Positions 45,637-58,384 of a stretch of 64,000 nt of DNA are shown one piece after another. The notes under the pieces are model-generated. The model saw only the letters and a list, made by a program, of their open reading frames with translations. It searched no databases and was not told the origin of the DNA. Location: positions 335,839-399,838 of the forward strand of contig JAMPIV010019877.1 in NCBI GenBank assembly GCA_024509875.1, written 5' to 3'. This DNA comes from Oreohelix idahoensis. Taxonomy: Eukaryota; Mollusca; Gastropoda; Stylommatophora; Oreohelicidae. A program made the position numbers and the translations under genes. Within the stretch, counting starts at the first letter, position 1; every line of letters starts with the position of its first letter.

Positions 45637-48600
45637 ATGGCTGAAATAGTTAAGCTTAAGGCAGCACTAGGGGAGGCCGGTCGAGATCTAGGTTATAGTG
45701 GGGTGGACCTTGCAAATTATGTCAGTGTCGAGACTGATAAGTATTACGCTCGAGAAACAGCGAAAGCTGAAAGAGAAGAGCGAATAAAGTTAGCAGAAAT
45801 AGATGAGAGGATAAAAGCTGTAGACGCTAGAGAAAGAAGCGAGAGAGATGAACGCGAGCATGCATTGAAGATGAAGCAGTTAGAGATGCAGGGACAAGCT
45901 CAAAGAGTTGAACCAGTAGCCGGTGCGACCGCATCTACCTCCTCAGGCAACCTATCGCCACGGTCAGATGATATGCCCTCCTTGCACGCAGGGGGCACCG
46001 GACCTTTGCCATCCTCACTCATGTCAACTTTGGGACCTTTGACGTTTCCATTTGAAGCTTTCTCGGAACAAGCCGACTCGATCGATAGGTATCTCGACAA
46101 ATTTGAGAAGTTTGCCACCACGTTTGGTTTGGAGAAGAGCAAATGGAACCTGAAACTGTCGCAAGGGCTTAGAGGAACTGCTTATGACGTGTATAGCAAG
46201 CTTCCTCCAGGTTTACAGGATGACTACGACTCTTTGAAAAAGGCACTATTGGTTCGTTATGAGCTACATGCTGACGCCTATAGGAAGAGGTTCCGTAACT
46301 CTAGGAGGGAAGTCGGAGAGAACTTTGCTCAGTTTGCTGCGAGACTGGATTCCTACGTGGAGAAGTGGGGTGCCCTAGGGAATTTTACTCATGATTGGGA
46401 AGGCCTGAAGGAAATGGTCATGATCGAACAACTGAAGGACACCATGACTTCCGACATGAGAAGATTCCTGACAGAGAATGGGGCCAGCACTTTAGAATCC
46501 ATAGTCCAGTTAGCGGAACGATATCAGGCAGCACTATCAGAGAATCCACCACCCAGACGGAAACAACCAGATTACGTACCTAGACAGACAGCTCAGTCAC
46601 ACATGGACCCCCAAGTGAAACCACCGTATACTAACTGCAAAAAGCATGACAAGCCAGACTACAAGACTACTCAGAGATCTAATTTCCAGCAGCAGAGGCA
46701 AGGGGAAAAATGGTGTAAGCACTGTAGAACCATCACCCACAATACGCAGGAGTGCAACCGGAAAAACCCACCTCATCATGCTGCCTGCTTACGTAAAAGT
46801 GCCGCAAGGGGAAATGGACCGGAAGAACCTCTGGACAAACCCCGACATCCCCCGGTCGTTGAGACAGTCCTCGTAAATGACCAAGAGGTGACCTGCCTTT
46901 ATGATACAGGCCTTGCATTCGACGCAGTTGTCTGTGCATCCCTAGTCAAGCCTGACCAGATGACAGAAGACACTATAGAAATACAAGGACCTACTAAAAG
47001 TGCAGCACCTATGCGTTTGGCCATAGCCAAGATTAAGGTCAAATCAAAATATGTGACTGGGGAAATCCGTGCAGCGATCTTGGACGACCCTATTTATCCC
47101 TTGATCTTAGGGTGTAGGTATGTGTTCTTGGGAGAACCCATTCACCCTCTGGTTGTGGCGGCTGTCACCACTAGAGGACAGGCCAAACGGAATACGGAGT
47201 TGGAATCCCCACCCAACATCCTTCCTGAGGAATTAAAAAAGGCACAAACGGAGGATCAATCTCTAGCACCCTGCTACAAAAAACTACCGAGAGCGCACAC
47301 TCCTCTCCAAAAGGGAGACTTCTACAAGAAAAATGGACTGTTGCATCGGAAAGCAGGAAATGGAGGACAGGAACATGGGCAACTTGTGGTTCCATCAGCA
47401 TACCGAGCCCAGGTCCTAGAAATGGGCCATGCCCTTCCGTTTAGTGGCCACATGGGCATAAGTGCCACGATTCAGCGTATTTCATGTCATTATTATTGGC
47501 CAGGTATCAACGCCGATATCCAGAGATATGTGAAATCATGCCCACAGTGCCAGAGGACAGCGCCGAAACACTGGACGGCCCCAGCCACTCTGGGAGAAAT
47601 GCCAATCTTGGGCACACCCTTCGAACGAGTAGCGGTGGATATTGTGGGTCCACTTACTCGTAGCAAAAAGAGAAACAGTTATATACTCACGTTAGTGGAT
47701 TGTTGCTCCATGTGGGCAGAGGCAATTGCTATGCCCGCCTGTGATTCTAAGCATGTTGCTGAGGCTCTGCTCACCATATTTACTCGGCTAGGGTTTCCGT
47801 CACAGATCCTGACAGATAATGGTTCCCAATTCCGAGGAAAACTCACCGAGGAAGTGTTTAGGATATTTCAGGCCCGACATATCCACACCTCTCCCTACCA
47901 CCCCCAGGCAAATGGCCAGGTGGAGCGGTTTAACGGGACCCTTATTTCCATCCTTCGGAAACTTGCGCAGGAAAAACCAGAGAGCTGGGATCAATACTTA
48001 CCCGCAGCACTATTTGCTTACCGCGAAGTACCCCACAATTCTACTGGGATGCCTCCTGCCACATTGCTGTTTGGTAGACCTATAAAAGGACCTTTAGAGG
48101 CACTGTTACGTACTTGGACAGATGATAAAGCTGATGAGACGGTCACCTCTGCATCCCAATACGTGAAGGAGTTGACCCAACGCCTTAAAACAGGATGGGA
48201 ACTGGCAAAGGAAAATGTACGCCGTGCCCGTCGTAAACATGCGCGTTACTACAACCGCACTGCGAAGGATAGGGAGCTAGAAGTAGGAGAACAGGTATTA
48301 TTACTCCTGCCCAGTAGCAATAATAAATTGCAAATCGGGTGGAGAGGTCCATATAAAATTGTTGAGAAAATGTCGCGCACCAATTACAAGATTGCCATAA
48401 AGGGGAAGCAGAAAATTTACCACATAAACCTGCTGAAGCGATATTATGAAAGACCAGGTGCAGAACCAGCACATTTCCTGACACTGGCTATTGCGACGGA
48501 AACTGAGGCAGAACCCCTGACCTCCTGTGAATACCCTCTTCGTCAGTGCGAAACTCATCAAGATGTTCAGATTAGTTCAACTTTAACGGAGGATCAGCAG

Positions 48601-49683
48601 GCACGGGTTCAACAGTTGTTGAGAAAACACCCTAGTACACTCACGGATAAACCTGGCATGACCAACCTGATAGAATTTGATATGAAGCTAACAGACCTCG
48701 CCCCGGTACGAGTTAAGAACTATCCTGTTCCTTATGCTAAAGCAAAGGCATTGAGTGAGGAAATCGAGTACCTGCTTAAGGAAAATATTATCTCAAAATC
48801 AGAGTCGCCTTATAGTGCGAGTGTAGTGTTGCTTAGAAAATCCACAGGAGAACATCGCCTCTGCATAGACTACCGAAGGCTCAACGCTGTAACGGAATTT
48901 CAAGCGGAGCCCTTACCGGATCAGAATCAGCTTTTCACCAAGCTGAGTAGAGCACGATACTTTTCGAAGATAGACCTTAGCAAAGGGTACTACCAGATCC
49001 CGGTAAAAGAGGAAATTCGTCATATGTTAGCATTTAGTACTTCTGAAGGCCATTACGAGTTTAATGTATTGCCATTTGGGCTAAGCAACGCCCCAAGCGT
49101 CTTTACTCGTATGATGAGGAAGCTACTGGAACCCCTGAACCACCCTGGGATAAGTAATTTCATGGACGACATACTTATTGCCACGAACACCTTTGAGGAG
49201 CACCTGGACGCAGTTTCCCTACTCTTCGAAAGACTTAGAGAAACAGGACTCACCGCTCGCCCTACAAAATGTCAAATTGCCTGCGAGCAACTAGAATTCC
49301 TGGGACACACTATCTCGCATGGATGCATGTTCCCAGATGCGCGTAATATTGAGAAGTTACAGTGGGCCCCACGACCCCAGACTAAAAAGGATGTAAGGTC
49401 ATTTGTGTCTCTATGTGGCTTCTACCAGAGATATATTAAAGATTTTAATACCCTGAGTGCGCCATTGACCGCATTAACCAAGAATGGGAACCCGGACAAA
49501 GTAACCTGGACAGCGGAGTGCGAAAATGCCTACACGCTGCTGAAGGAGAAACTCACAGCTAGGCCAATTCTGCGACTGCCTGACTTAACTCTGAACTTTA
49601 CGCTGCGAAGGAGCGTTTATTTGACGCTAATGTCACATGATGCACGCTATGGATCACGTGTCCAAGCGGAAATGTCCCGCTAA
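45637..49683 (+). CDS. gag-pol: Gag-protease-integrase-RT polyprotein of copy C, C-terminally chimeric
   Basis: One 1348-codon frame from ATG 45637. Order: charged coiled coil (about 45-90), gag helices (about 130-300), CCHC knuckle CKHCRTITHNTQEC (about 359-372), retropepsin with DTG at 423-425 and LILGC later. Integrase follows with a zinc domain (H598, H605, C635, C638) and core D668, D727, E763 (D-35-E spacing), then GPY/F (WRGPY). RT has D1113 in KIDLSKGYYQ and D1177-D1178 in NFMDDILIA. RNase H has just begun when, near residue 1325, the frame passes through a deletion junction into LTR sequence that encodes the last 24 or so residues. The enzymes up to RT look intact; RNase H is lost. 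Confidence 0.95.
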   Translation: MAEIVKLKAALGEAGRDLGYSGVDLANYVSVETDKYYARETAKAEREERIKLAEIDERIKAVDARERSERDEREHALKMKQLEMQGQAQRVEPVAGATASTSSGNLSPRSDDMPSLHAGGTGPLPSSLMSTLGPLTFPFEAFSEQADSIDRYLDKFEKFATTFGLEKSKWNLKLSQGLRGTAYDVYSKLPPGLQDDYDSLKKALLVRYELHADAYRKRFRNSRREVGENFAQFAARLDSYVEKWGALGNFTHDWEGLKEMVMIEQLKDTMTSDMRRFLTENGASTLESIVQLAERYQAALSENPPPRRKQPDYVPRQTAQSHMDPQVKPPYTNCKKHDKPDYKTTQRSNFQQQRQGEKWCKHCRTITHNTQECNRKNPPHHAACLRKSAARGNGPEEPLDKPRHPPVVETVLVNDQEVTCLYDTGLAFDAVVCASLVKPDQMTEDTIEIQGPTKSAAPMRLAIAKIKVKSKYVTGEIRAAILDDPIYPLILGCRYVFLGEPIHPLVVAAVTTRGQAKRNTELESPPNILPEELKKAQTEDQSLAPCYKKLPRAHTPLQKGDFYKKNGLLHRKAGNGGQEHGQLVVPSAYRAQVLEMGHALPFSGHMGISATIQRISCHYYWPGINADIQRYVKSCPQCQRTAPKHWTAPATLGEMPILGTPFERVAVDIVGPLTRSKKRNSYILTLVDCCSMWAEAIAMPACDSKHVAEALLTIFTRLGFPSQILTDNGSQFRGKLTEEVFRIFQARHIHTSPYHPQANGQVERFNGTLISILRKLAQEKPESWDQYLPAALFAYREVPHNSTGMPPATLLFGRPIKGPLEALLRTWTDDKADETVTSASQYVKELTQRLKTGWELAKENVRRARRKHARYYNRTAKDRELEVGEQVLLLLPSSNNKLQIGWRGPYKIVEKMSRTNYKIAIKGKQKIYHINLLKRYYERPGAEPAHFLTLAIATETEAEPLTSCEYPLRQCETHQDVQISSTLTEDQQARVQQLLRKHPSTLTDKPGMTNLIEFDMKLTDLAPVRVKNYPVPYAKAKALSEEIEYLLKENIISKSESPYSASVVLLRKSTGEHRLCIDYRRLNAVTEFQAEPLPDQNQLFTKLSRARYFSKIDLSKGYYQIPVKEEIRHMLAFSTSEGHYEFNVLPFGLSNAPSVFTRMMRKLLEPLNHPGISNFMDDILIATNTFEEHLDAVSLLFERLRETGLTARPTKCQIACEQLEFLGHTISHGCMFPDARNIEKLQWAPRPQTKKDVRSFVSLCGFYQRYIKDFNTLSAPLTALTKNGNPDKVTWTAECENAYTLLKEKLTARPILRLPDLTLNFTLRRSVYLTLMSHDARYGSRVQAEMSR

Positions 49684-50469
49684 AAGTGCGCCAAACACGG
49701 GCAATCTTCACTTGCCCGGAACCCTTGAGACAGCTAGGTCTAACCCAATTATCGGCGAATTCTCGCATTAAAAGCACTGAAGCCACGTGTCTAATTGCGG
49801 GTTAGCGTCCATCTTTGAGTAATCTATGGTGGAGCCTTGCACGACAGTCCAATCTCAGCGCAGAATACGGAGTCGAGCACAGAGAAGGCAAATCCGAACC
49901 ATTCAAGACCTACCGGGGCAACGTCAGGAGACCGGAGAACTAACCACACTTCACTATCAGCCAGGGGCTGAAAAGCTAAGTCCACGACAAAGGAAACTCA
50001 CCTAATCAATGCCACAAAGTTTAGTCATCCATGATGAAAAACACGTGAATGTGAGACACATAATACATACAGCAGACACTAATTCCATCGACAATACTAT
50101 CATTCACCATCTATTCACTTTATTGCAATAAACCAATTGGGTGTATATACTGTACCCCACGCTTTGTTCCTTCCATTAGATGTTGAATATTGTCTACGTT
50201 TATCTTCCTTTATAAGGGAGGGGGGGCTCGTAAAATATAATATAATTTAAAGAATAATAATAATAGATAACTGAGAAGGGGACGACGGTAGCGAGAGACC
50301 AAATATCTCCTTACAATCTTTTCCAGACCTGTCGAGTTAGGAGAATTTACCCTCTTCGTCACCCTTTGGAAGTGGGAAAACCCAGCAGGGATTCCTTGAG
50401 CCAAATCTTCCACATCAGATCTATTATTTCCTCTAAATAATTCTCTTATCCTTTAAACGCTACGTGACA
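49610..50469 (+). repeat. 3' LTR of copy C, lacking its first 276 bp
   Basis: Matches 44417-45276 in exact length (860 bp). The junction GGAGCG is preceded by RNase H coding sequence rather than by the LTR start. The outer end and target duplication are normal. Confidence 0.95.
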
Positions 50470-50474
50470 AGGAT

Positions 50475-52136
<1,662 letters not shown>

Positions 52137-52803
52137 CTTTGGTTTTTACACAAGTGTGGTTTGAAGAATGTGTGCATGTACGTGAGCCTTGTATGGCAGG
52201 AGCCTTAAGGCTGCTCAAGGCTGAGTGTAATCAACCATCACTTTGGTGGCTGAAACCCGCCCAGCCAAGAGAAAAGCGTTACGCAGCACACAAGGGCCAC
52301 TCTCCCTCTACCTGGGAGGAGGGGGCGGGGAGGGCGGGGCTTACAATACCCAGCCCAGGCGATAGCCTTCTCAAGTGTATCCTTTGTTCTAGCAGCCAAA
52401 CTGGACACTGAAGTTACTTCAGAATCCAAAACAGTCCAAAACTTTAACCACTATAAACCAATATAAACCCCCCTTTCATATGAAATTTCTTGTTTTACTA
52501 TAATCATCCTTTTCTACTCCCATACTCTATTTAAAATGTAGACCATTTAAGTGTGCAAATGAAAGTTTGAAGACGCACGAGGTTTTTTATATGTAATTTA
52601 TAAGGTACCTCCCATGTTCTCTACTGTAAAATGTACACGGTTTTGTACTTTTAAGTGTGCAGATGAAAGTGAGAGTGCGCACGAGTGTTTCACATAAAAT
52701 TTTTAAAATGTACTTTCAATGTTTTCAATTTTTGTAACATGTACACAGATTTGTAAATATGCAAAGAAATGAAAATAAAGTTTAAAAAAAAAACACCAAA
52801 AAA
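52137..52803 (+). mobile_element. Probable LINE 3' end with tandem unit and A-rich tail
   Basis: Weakly similar to the 3' region of the Tx1-like LINE at 40190-40840 (shared ACTCTC-CTACCTGGG, GGCTGCTCAAGGCTG-like blocks). Two tandem units of about 100 bp start TAAGTGTGCA(A/G)ATGAAAG near 52550 and 52652. The segment ends AAATAAAGTTT plus an A-rich run, followed at once by the 89-bp repeat. Confidence 0.5.
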
Positions 52804-52892
52804 ATGTCAACACAATATAACCGCACATCATTTGCCATTCAATTTTCATAAAGCATAACTTAATACTAAACCTCTCTACTGACTCCAAAGCT
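52804..52892 (+). repeat. 89-bp sharply bounded repeat, copy 2
   Basis: Matches 32944-33032 with two substitutions. The left neighbour here is an A-rich tail; the right neighbour is unrelated to that of copy 1. Confidence 0.9.
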
Positions 52893-52989
52893 CAACTTCC
52901 GGTTACTGTTGCTGCGACCTGCAAATGCTTGAAAAGGTTGTTCAAAATTCAGTATATACCAGCCAAATCACAGACTATCTCTTAAAGTT

Positions 52990-55850
52990 GATTCTTCTTC
53001 CTCTTTGATCCCTAGCCGCCGACCGTTAAAGCAGTCAGTGGCCATCACGCCTGGTGGCATCTTGTAGTGCGGCAACAAACTGCTTCCACCTTGCTTAGTT
53101 GGTAGCCATCCTTCGTGCAGTGCCCCAGCTCTGATTCACTCTTTGCATCTCATCTCAGCCTCTACAGTTTCTCCGCTAAGTTATTTTTAGTCGGCCTCTC
53201 TTTCGTTTTCCTTTCGGGGTCCATAGAATAGCTGTTCTTGTGACGGCATCAGGGTTTCTTCTGAGGACATGGCCAACCCAGCTCCAGCGTATGCCAGTTA
53301 TGATGGTGTGCATGTCCCCTTGGTTGCTCTGAGTGAGCAGTTCTTGGTTGGTGATGGTATTTAGCCAAAATATTCGGAGAATTTTTCTTAGGCAGATTAT
53401 GTGGAAAGCGGCAAATTTAAATATTTCTTTCTCTGTTACTCTCCAGCATTCTGCACCATAGAGAAGCTCAGAAAGTACACAGCTCTCATATAATCTTAAT
53501 TTTGTGTTTCTGCTGTACTGCGAGGACTTCCAGATGTTGTTTAAACTAACAAAGGCTGTTCTTGCTTTGTTCATTCTGTTACTGATGTCTTTGCTTGCTC
53601 CGACGTCTGGTGTAACTAGGTATGTGAAGGTGTCTGTCTGTTCCAGTTTCTGATTCCTTACTGTTATGGGCTCAGGGTGGCCCACATTGAGTGTCATGAC
53701 CTCTGTCTTCTTTACACTGATGTTCAGACCCACCTGCTGGCTATCCGTTTTTTCCTGGATATGTTAATGTGAATGTGCTAGTAGTGCAATGTCATCTGCA
53801 TATTCCAGATCTTCTAATGTAGAAAACGTAGTCCATCTTATTCCTCTTGGACTTTTGTCTGACGCATCACCCAGTCTATGACTTAAAAATAAAGTGGTTG
53901 ATAAGGGGCATCCCTGTCTTACGCCTGTCTTCACCTCAAAAGTCAGGTTTCTGTGCCCAACGCTACATGTAAATGTGGCATAGAGGCTTTTTATGATGGA
54001 CACTATGCAGTGTGGCAGATAAAGGGAAAGAATAGTGAGAATCAAACATATGATAGTCTAGAAAGAGTAGAAAAAGGGGATGCACAAAAACAATGTGCTT
54101 GACACGGAGAATCCGAACTAACAAAAACCGGTTATGCACGCTTTTCAGCAGCTCAGTCAGAAACGTGAATGAAGCAGTGCAGGTCGCACAATCCACAGGG
54201 CACGAGGGTAGCCATGTTGAGGCGACAGCGACTTGCTCAAGATTCTATGTTAATGTGTAGGTCTGCGGTGGCCGATGTTTGCAGTACAAGTCTTCAATAT
54301 ATATTGTAATATCCTGACAAGGAGGTGAAGATTGGAAGAGCGTATTATGCTCTCATTCGTTAATACGGCACGTAGATTGCAGTAGTTAAGATAGTGCAGT
54401 CGTCTGTTATTCGGGCCAGTATAGAAGTCAGCAAAGGTTCAGGGAAAGCATCATTCCCCGGAGTCGTCCGGTAACTACAACCTCTGAACATGAACAATAA
54501 TAACTAAATAGTCAAAGCAGTTTTAAGAAGTAAGGAGATAAGCAACAGTAACATCTAAAGAGAGACAGATAAAGCAACATAATACAGAGTCTACTATCAT
54601 TGGCAAGTGAGTATGAAAGTATGTCGACAGGACCAAATTGTTGGAGGTCCAACTATATTACTGTTGTACAGTGTAAATAAACAGTGTTCCTGTTCAAGCA
54701 GTGTTCCTCAAGTTGGATATAGAAGTACCACTTCGTATTGCATGACACACTCTGTGTGTTGTTGTACACATCCATCATCATCAGTGAACGCTATCTTCTG
54801 AGGCAAAGAACCTGGGCATACAACGGCCATGTGAGGTAGCCACCTATTAGCGCAGGCGGCCACAGCAGCTTGGAATTCCATAAGCCCTCAGTATTTTCCA
54901 TGAATTGTTCCTATGTATGCTGTCAAAAGCCTTTTCAAAATCAACAAAATTAATGTAAGCTGTCTTTGCCATTCTGAGCACTGCACTATAATGTTCCTGA
55001 GGGTAAATATATGGTCTGCACATCTTCTGTTCTTTCTAAATCCTGCTTGTTCTTTCCTCAGTTTGTGGTCTACTGCTTTTGAGATTCTCTGTATAATTAT
55101 CCTGCCTAGTATTTTGCTAGGAACTGAGAGAAGAGTGATTCCTCTCCAATTATTGCAGTCTGCAAGGTCGCCCTTCTTGGGCAATTATTCCTTTGTTCCA
55201 CTCCGTTGCTGCTGACCTTGTTTCAGACGTGCAAATAGTGGTTCCAATAGTTCTGCTGCTAGCGCAGGGTCTGTCTTAAATAGCTCTGCACTTAAGATTG
55301 TTGCCAGGAGCTTTTCCATTCTTTAACCCTTTGATTGCCGTGATGATTTATTCCTTTCCTCGAATGTCTGTATTAACATCTAGAACATTATCAGCCTCAA
55401 GAACATTCAACTGTGTCTCTAGTGGTTCCTTGTTCAGAGTTTCTCTGAAATGCTCTGCCCATCTTGTTTCCAGTACCTGTGCAGTGGTGATGATATTTCC
55501 TTGCTTATCTATTACTAATGTAATATTGTTTGCACCTCGTTTTAGTTATTTTGTATACTGTGCTTTGTTCATTTCTCAGTGCTGCCTTTTCTGCCCGTCT
55601 TGCAAGATCGTCTAGGAAATTCCTTTTGTTGGCTCGGGTTTGACGTTTAACTTCCTTGTCCAGCTGACGGTACTGTTCGCTATATAATTGCCTTAACCTG
55701 GGGGACTTCGCTTCTTGATTACAATCCCCTAAATCAATAAATATAGCAGCATCCGAACACCATCGCCAACCAAGAACTACTAATTCTGAGCCACCAAGAA
55801 GACGCGCTCCATCATAGCGAGTAGATTCTAGAACTGGATTGGGCACATCC
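52990..55850 (-). pseudogene. RTE-like LINE reverse transcriptase, frameshifted and interrupted
   Basis: Reading leftward from 55850: a linker with RANKRNFLDDLARRAEKAA, then (55184-54888) PKKGDLADCNNWRGITLL and EQAGFRKNRRCADHIFTLR. An interruption of about 840 bp (54015-54855) follows, then FEVKTGVRQGCPLS, the catalytic YADDIALLAHSH box, the thumb (53733-53176) with LLYGAECW and WVGHVLRRN, and a C-terminal WK-F-AAL type helix. The 3' end near 53000 carries GAAGAA-type repeats. Several frames are used and stops occur. The family resembles invertebrate RTE-type LINEs. Confidence 0.85.
54015..54855. other. Unclassified insertion inside the RTE-like LINE
   Basis: Interrupts the RT between the motif A helix (WKILRAYGIP) and the following IVSIIKSLYATF segment. 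No domain, tail or clear target duplication was found, so its type is unknown. Confidence 0.55.
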
Positions 55851-55854
55851 TCAG

Positions 55855-56110
55855 ATGAGACCCTTACACCATCACCAGAATTGCCATGACCCTAGAAGTG
55901 AAAGCGAGGCCGGCCAAAAGCCACCTGGCGTAGAACTGGAAGCAGAAATACTAAGCATGAACCAGAGCTGGGACACTACACGAAGGATGGCTGCTGACCG
56001 AGCAAAGTGGAGACAGTTTTGTTGCTGCCCTACAAGACGCTACAAGGCATGGTGGTCATGATTGCTTTGTCAGTCAGCAGACAAAAACCAGAGAAGAAGA
56101 AATAAATATA
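55855..56110 (+). pseudogene. RTE-like LINE 3' fragment in opposite orientation
   Basis: Encodes the same C-terminal signature (NQSWDTTRRMAADRAKWRQF) as the end of the minus-strand LINE to its left, with basic residues upstream. The two fragments meet head to head near 55850. Confidence 0.7.
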
Positions 56111-56640
56111 GGTAATTAAAAGACACACTTTGAACAGAAAGGATGACACCAGAGAAAAGAAATATAAGTAAAGGATAACCGGGAATTAATCTGAAGACCA
56201 TCTAAACAGAGCCATCGCCTTGTGAAAGAATACACAGAGGTGCAAAATTGGTTCTAAGTCCTTTCACAGCAAGGTGATGACACCGTTTAGATAGTCCTCA
56301 GTTCGATTCTCAGTAAGCCTATCATTATATTTTTTTATCTGGTGTCCACTTTCAGTCCAACGAGTGCCTGTTAATTACCTTTATTTATTTTACTATTCAC
56401 AGGACTCTGGTTTCCTTCATTATTTATAATCCCCAAAGAATGTTATGTATAGTTTATTCTTGAATCAAGACACAGACAAAAGTGTCAGAATAACTTTAAA
56501 AACCAGATCTTTATCTTCTTTGTTGTTTGCTGTCATATAAACCCGTTTGTTTCTCGCATAAATGTTGATGTCTGTCACAGGCATCTCTCATTATCGGACA
56601 GTTTTTTTCTTCTAATGTGTTAACGAAGACCATGCTGAGC
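56111..56640. other. No gene seen
   Basis: AT-rich; nothing recognised. Confidence 0.45.
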
Positions 56641-56649
56641 TGACATTCT

Positions 56650-56900
56650 CTGATGCCATTTTCTAATGGTTGTCATTCCCACATGGTTCCCATTACACCA
56701 CTTTGGTTACTGGAATAGTGTCCCCATTCAACTGCACAACTTACTGGATCCCACTCAACCTGGGTTGTTACTGGACAATGGCTAATGGTTCCCATTCAGC
56801 CACTTAGATTAATGAATAATAATTCCCATTTGATCACTTAGATTACTGGATAATGAATAATAATTTCCATTTAACCACTTAGCTTACTCAACACATAAAG
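56650..56900. repeat. Degenerate tandem repeat, units about 50 bp
   Basis: Units built on TTCCCATT-x-ACCACTTAGATTACTGGATAATG occur about five times, with AATAAT spacers in the last ones. Non-coding. Confidence 0.7.
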
Positions 56901-56944
56901 TAAGGAGCCACAAAATCTTGATCTACACCATACACAATAACAAA

Positions 56945-57589
56945 TAAATAAACAATATTTTAAACACACGCTTTTAATACACTAAAAACCCAAAAAATTT
57001 TCAAGGAGTTTATAGCTTGCAGTCAAATAATGTAACATCAAATTGACAAACAGCGTGGGGCGCTGATTCTGCATGAAATTTACTTCTGCTTTATACTTCA
57101 TTAAACACTTGTGGATAAAATATATGATAAGCGCTTAAGCTTACTTTTTTTTACTGCAAGCTATAAACTCTTTTAACAATTATTTTTGGGTTTATAGTTA
57201 TTTTTTTTTTCGTACGCCCCCTTATACTCGAGGCGAAATCTCAGGTTATTATTAATGTCTAACCTGACATTGATTTTACGTGAGTATCCCTTTTCTTGTA
57301 CAGAGACAGGTGTCCCTCGCCACTCAGGCAGATACTCGCCGATTTCGGAGGTACCCATTAGAGCTGGGTCGGCTCAGGAGCCGCCAATCCCTGGTCGACG
57401 ACACTTCTTCAAATGTCCTCGCCAGGCCTCAAGTTAATCCAGTCCAAATCCCGGTCGACGAAAAATCCTCAAATGCCGTCGCCCGGGTTTGATCCTGAAT
57501 CACCCGGTCGCCAGAGCGGTGTGGTAACCACTACGCTAGCGTGGCTCCCTATAGTGTATTAACAGCGTGTGTTTAAAATATTTTTTATT
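56945..57589. mobile_element. Hairpin (MITE-like) element split by a SINE
   Basis: The left arm 56950-57024 is the reverse complement of two right-hand blocks, 57156-57196 and 57550-57589. The two blocks become contiguous when the SINE at 57198-57549 and one TATAG are removed. Arms are about 75-80 bp with a loop of about 130 bp. No coding capacity; outer boundaries and target duplication are unclear. Confidence 0.7.
57198..57549 (-). mobile_element. Full-length tRNA-derived SINE, 352 bp
   Basis: On the minus strand: head GGGAGCCACGC, an A-box match TAGCGTAGTGG (57528-57538), a B-box-like GGATCAAACCC (57485-57495) and two related blocks with GTCGACC about 62 bp apart. The core GAGCCGACCCAGC and AATGGGTACC follow, and the copy ends in an A-rich tail (57198-57210). 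TATAG flanks both sides (57193-57197 and 57550-57554). Transcription would be by RNA polymerase III from the A and B boxes. Confidence 0.88.
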
Positions 57590-58221
57590 TTCTTCTTTTT
57601 AGTGTTACAAAAATTATGACGTACTAAAATATAAACAATATTTTTACTTATAGTAAATCTGGTCTAAAATTTCTTATGCGACCCATTTCTTTTAGAGCGT
57701 CAGTATTACATGGCTTTGTGCCTGTTAATTTGGTGCAGTAAATTTTTATCAATTTGAAGGCCATATAGAGATCGAACTAGACTTTCTCTTGATTCATAAT
57801 TTTATAATTTGGATTGTTTCCCCTGATTTAGCTAGACACTTGTTTGAGAACTGCCCAATATTGCGCATAGAAAAAAATAAAGCACACTACGTACTCGTGA
57901 ATTTTTTATTAACTTGGTTATGGTCCCTAATTTATTTACATTTTTTTACGAAAAACTTTAATTACTCATAATGTCATAATTATAAAATTAAATTATTAAT
58001 AATTGACTGATTATTGTATTGTCATCGGCAATACACAACTATGCCAAGTTTCAGAGCTATTGTTCATCTGGACGTGATTGAAAAATCGATTGCAAGATTT
58101 GAAAGTGACATACAAGTGAAGTTAAATAAAAGCGTGTAATAAAACGTTTATTGGTGCATAATTGAAAAAAAGCAACTTAATTTTAAAATATATACATCAA
58201 AAGTACAAGTTACTAATGACA
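57590..58221. other. No gene seen
   Basis: Strongly AT-rich, only short open frames. Confidence 0.5.
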
Positions 58222-58375
58222 TGGGCCACAGCTTGGAGCCCTGAGGACATTCATATGTAGGCATGTAAATGGGTACCTGATTTTGAGTTAGGGAAGGAAA
58301 GGGCAGCGATAAAGGAAACTGGTTACCCCACCTCTCGATGGTGGACCTAGTATAATGAAGTCTCTAACACTTCAC
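58222..58375 (+). mobile_element. SINE fragment, plus strand
   Basis: Carries the AAATGGGTACCTG core and a body ending AGTATAATGAAGTCTCTAAC, matching the minus-strand copy at 29182-29380. The tRNA-like head is missing. Confidence 0.7.
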
Positions 58376-58384
58376 TCCTATACG

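Larger units (their letters stand above)
44141..50469 (+). mobile_element. Gmr1-like LTR retrotransposon, copy C (second family, internally deleted)
   Basis: 5' LTR 44141-45276, primer-binding area from 45278, gag-pol 45637 onward, truncated 3' LTR 49610-50469. AGGAT duplications lie at 44136-44140 and 50470-50474. Gene order is gag, protease, integrase, RT, RNase H. A deletion removed most of RNase H, the 3' leader and the first 276 bp of the 3' LTR. Gag, DTG protease and zinc knuckle differ from copies A and B, so this is a separate family with the same order. Confidence 0.95.

Noticed and set aside
54015..54855. hAT-like transposon, because CAGTGTGGCAG and a CAC-rich end border the insert
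   Set aside because: The ends are not good inverted repeats and no 8-bp target duplication is present.
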